Below, piece by piece: positions 62,628 through 64,000 of a stretch of 64,000 nt of DNA. The notes below the pieces were generated by a model. It was not told where the DNA came from, made no database searches, and saw nothing but the letters and a program-made list of their open reading frames with translations. Position numbers and translations under genes: made by a program. Every line of letters starts with the position of its first letter. Positions within the stretch are counted from its first letter, which is position 1. Source of the stretch: Bacillota bacterium (GTDB lineage: Bacteria; Bacillota_A; Clostridia; Lachnospirales; Lachnospiraceae); NCBI GenBank assembly GCA_023407175.1, contig JAEYMU010000035.1:255116-319115 (forward strand). The letters are read 5' to 3'.

Positions 62628-62651
62628 CATGTGAGGCCGCTCTTTTTATAT
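62628..62651 (+). other. Possible right attachment site
   Basis: CATGTG and TTTTAT with a 10-nt spacer (62628-62649) match the same hexamers and spacing of the rlmD site at 43361-43382; 15 of 24 positions agree. It lies 80 bp past the recombinase stop, the usual place of the far attachment site. The gap 62548-62985 otherwise contains only terminators. The match is too weak to be sure. Confidence 0.3.
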
Positions 62652-62936
62652 AGATGTAGGAGAATTATTTTATGCAGAAGATTATAGTCATACCGCCTAA
62701 ACTAACAGAATCTTAAAAATTGAAAAGTGCAGCGAATTGCCGAGTCAGTGCATTGAGTCCAACCCAGAAAAGTAGTCTTGTTTGGCAAATCAAATCTTAT
62801 ACAAAGATAATTATAGAGAATCTAGATTGATTTTTTCGATGTATTTTATGATGTGGGGAAAAGTGAATTAAGGAGGAGCTGAAAAAAATAATTGTGGCAT
62901 TTAAATTTGGAATTGCAGTAACTTTGTAAGTTAAAC

Positions 62937-62974
62937 AAAACCACTGAATAAATTATAACTTATTCGGAGGTTTT
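62937..62974. terminator. Probable terminator of the tyrosine recombinase gene
   Basis: AAAACCACTGAATAA (62937-62951) pairs with TTATTCGGAGGTTTT (62960-62974) with two mismatches. Read on the minus strand it follows the stop codon of the tyrosine recombinase gene. Confidence 0.55.
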
Positions 62975-62985
62975 GCATTTAATTA

Positions 62986-63900
62986 TTATATATCTATGAG
63001 ATTACGAGCATTGCATTTAAGTAAAACTTGTTTTTTTCTTGCAATGGATACTTCGGTATATATTTCGGTTGTTGAAATGCTAGAGTGCCCTAGTAATTCT
63101 TGAACTTCACGAATATCTGCGCCGTTTTCTAAAAGACATGTTGCAAAAGTATGGCGTAGAAAATGTGGGGTAGCTTTTTCATTAACCTCGGCCAAATTAC
63201 GATATTTGTAAAATATATTTTCTACAGAGTATATTGAAAGTTTAGTACCATATTTGTTGATAAATAAATAATTATCAATAGGAGAAAAATGCTTTCTTGT
63301 ACTTATCCATAAAGAGATTTTCTCCATTACTTGAAAACTTGAAATGTAAAGCATTCTTTGCTTTCTTCCCTTACCATTTATAAGAAGAGTATTGACATCA
63401 AGGTTGATGTCGTTCAGAGTAATATTCACCAATTCACCAATTCTAATGCCTGTACAAAAAAGAAGTTCGATAATTGCATTGTCACGCAAGCAAATATTCT
63501 TGTGAAAATTGGATACTGTACTGGATAAACTATTATTAAGTACTTTAAGGATTGTAGTTACTTCTTGAATGGAAAGAGTTTTAGGAAGTTTTTTTTCGGA
63601 TTTAAATTTAATTGATTTAAAGCTAAGGTCATTACCAAATGTATGACTATAAAATGATTTTAAGCTAATGAATTTTCTTTTTATACTTGTGTCTTTATGT
63701 TTTCCACCTTTTTGTAAGCTTTCAATATATAGTGAAACCGTATCAGTAATCTCTTTTTCCGTTTGGTTTGATTTTAACCACATTCCAAACTGTTCTAAAT
63801 CTGATTTGTAAGCTTTAATTGATTTATCATCCAGATTTCGTGAAACTTTTAGATGGCGTAAATAGGTACTTACATTTGTATTGTAATTTTCTTTAGTCAT
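62986..63900 (-). CDS. XerC/XerD-type tyrosine recombinase
   Basis: The 304-residue protein has a SAM-like core-binding domain (about residues 1-95) and a catalytic domain with R153 (GIRIGEL), K178, H246-x2-R249 (TPHFLRH), H272 (GHSS) and Y281. The set is complete. It may be a host Xer-like recombinase or the integrase of a neighbouring element. Read on the minus strand, AGGAGAGA lies upstream of its ATG. It faces the large serine recombinase convergently. Confidence 0.88.
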   Translation of the reverse strand: MTKENYNTNVSTYLRHLKVSRNLDDKSIKAYKSDLEQFGMWLKSNQTEKEITDTVSLYIESLQKGGKHKDTSIKRKFISLKSFYSHTFGNDLSFKSIKFKSEKKLPKTLSIQEVTTILKVLNNSLSSTVSNFHKNICLRDNAIIELLFCTGIRIGELVNITLNDINLDVNTLLINGKGRKQRMLYISSFQVMEKISLWISTRKHFSPIDNYLFINKYGTKLSIYSVENIFYKYRNLAEVNEKATPHFLRHTFATCLLENGADIREVQELLGHSSISTTEIYTEVSIARKKQVLLKCNARNLIDI

Positions 63901-64000
63901 ATGTATCTCTCCTATATTTAAATTTTAAAAGTCATTTTAAATTATGATTGGATATGTTATAGTAATCAAGTACAAATAACAACAAATTATTTGGAGGTAA
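63901..64000 (+). promoter_or_regulatory. Right edge, ribosome site of the next gene
   Basis: The last eight bases, GGAGGTAA, are a strong ribosome binding site reading rightward, so a plus-strand gene probably starts just beyond the window. The rest is AT-rich and would hold divergent promoters. Confidence 0.35.

Noticed and set aside
62986..63900. Tyrosine recombinase as the integrase of the rlmD island
   Set aside because: It lies outside the possible right border and faces inward; the large serine recombinase fits an rlmD insertion better. Not excluded.

Overview
The window looks like a chromosomal segment of an anaerobic Clostridia bacterium, most likely Lachnospiraceae. The evidence is strong GGAGG ribosome sites, short intergenic gaps, an AdeC/UbiX/UbiD/BMC gene content, a short-form ThiC and a Lachnospiraceae-like RlmD. 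Species cannot be read from the sequence. Positions 1-43.4 kb look like host backbone; 43.5-64 kb is visibly more AT-rich and carries mobile-element genes.

Region 1 (0.7-11.7 kb) is a nucleoside scavenging operon. A DeoR-type regulator sits behind a promoter and a long leader hairpin. It is followed by a BtpA/SgcQ TIM-barrel protein, a creatininase-family hydrolase, a four-gene BMP-type nucleoside ABC importer, a nucleoside hydrolase, an M42 peptidase-like protein and an FGGY sugar kinase. Together they would import purine nucleosides, split off the base and phosphorylate the sugar.

Region 2 (11.7-22.8 kb) is bracketed by two inverted copies of a ~150-bp palindromic repeat. It encodes a cysteine hydrolase, a guanine deaminase-like enzyme, an M20 hydrolase, DUF2294, UbiX, UbiD, three BMC-H shell proteins, a protein with a possible encapsulation helix and a BMC-like segment, a flavoprotein-like protein, an EutN/CcmL vertex protein, adenine deaminase and a cyclase-family hydrolase. 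There is no aldehyde or alcohol dehydrogenase. My hypothesis is a bacterial microcompartment for anaerobic purine ring breakdown, with the prFMN-dependent UbiD doing the imidazole-carboxylate decarboxylation of the classical clostridial xanthine pathway.

Region 3 (22.8-28.1 kb) holds a DUF1989 protein and a TPP-riboswitch-controlled thiWCMED operon. Region 4 (28.1-31.9 kb) has a minus-strand secreted protein with two C39-like domains and a coiled-coil protein. Region 5 (32-41 kb) has a PucR-type regulator, then an amino-acid ABC importer, class III aminotransferase, CoA-transferase A/B, thiolase and an AbgB-like M20 hydrolase. That set reads as a route from an amide-linked beta-amino acid to acetyl-CoA. 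A cytidylate kinase-like gene and rlmD follow.

Region 6 (43.4-64 kb) is a genomic island that starts at the 3' end of rlmD. The rlmD tail, its terminator and a promoter-proximal 14-mer recur about 1 kb downstream. Cargo begins with a class III nucleotide-cyclase-like protein, a protein with a C-terminal HEPN-like RX4H motif and an HNH-like protein, which together could be a defence cassette. Next come a DUF927 helicase-like protein, a D12 adenine methylase, iteron-like repeats, an XRE regulator with four secreted or anchored proteins, a small serine resolvase, an SprT-like protein, a large serine recombinase and a tyrosine recombinase. No relaxase or conjugation gene is visible. The most promising unknowns are the purine/UbiD microcompartment and the cyclase/HEPN/HNH cargo.
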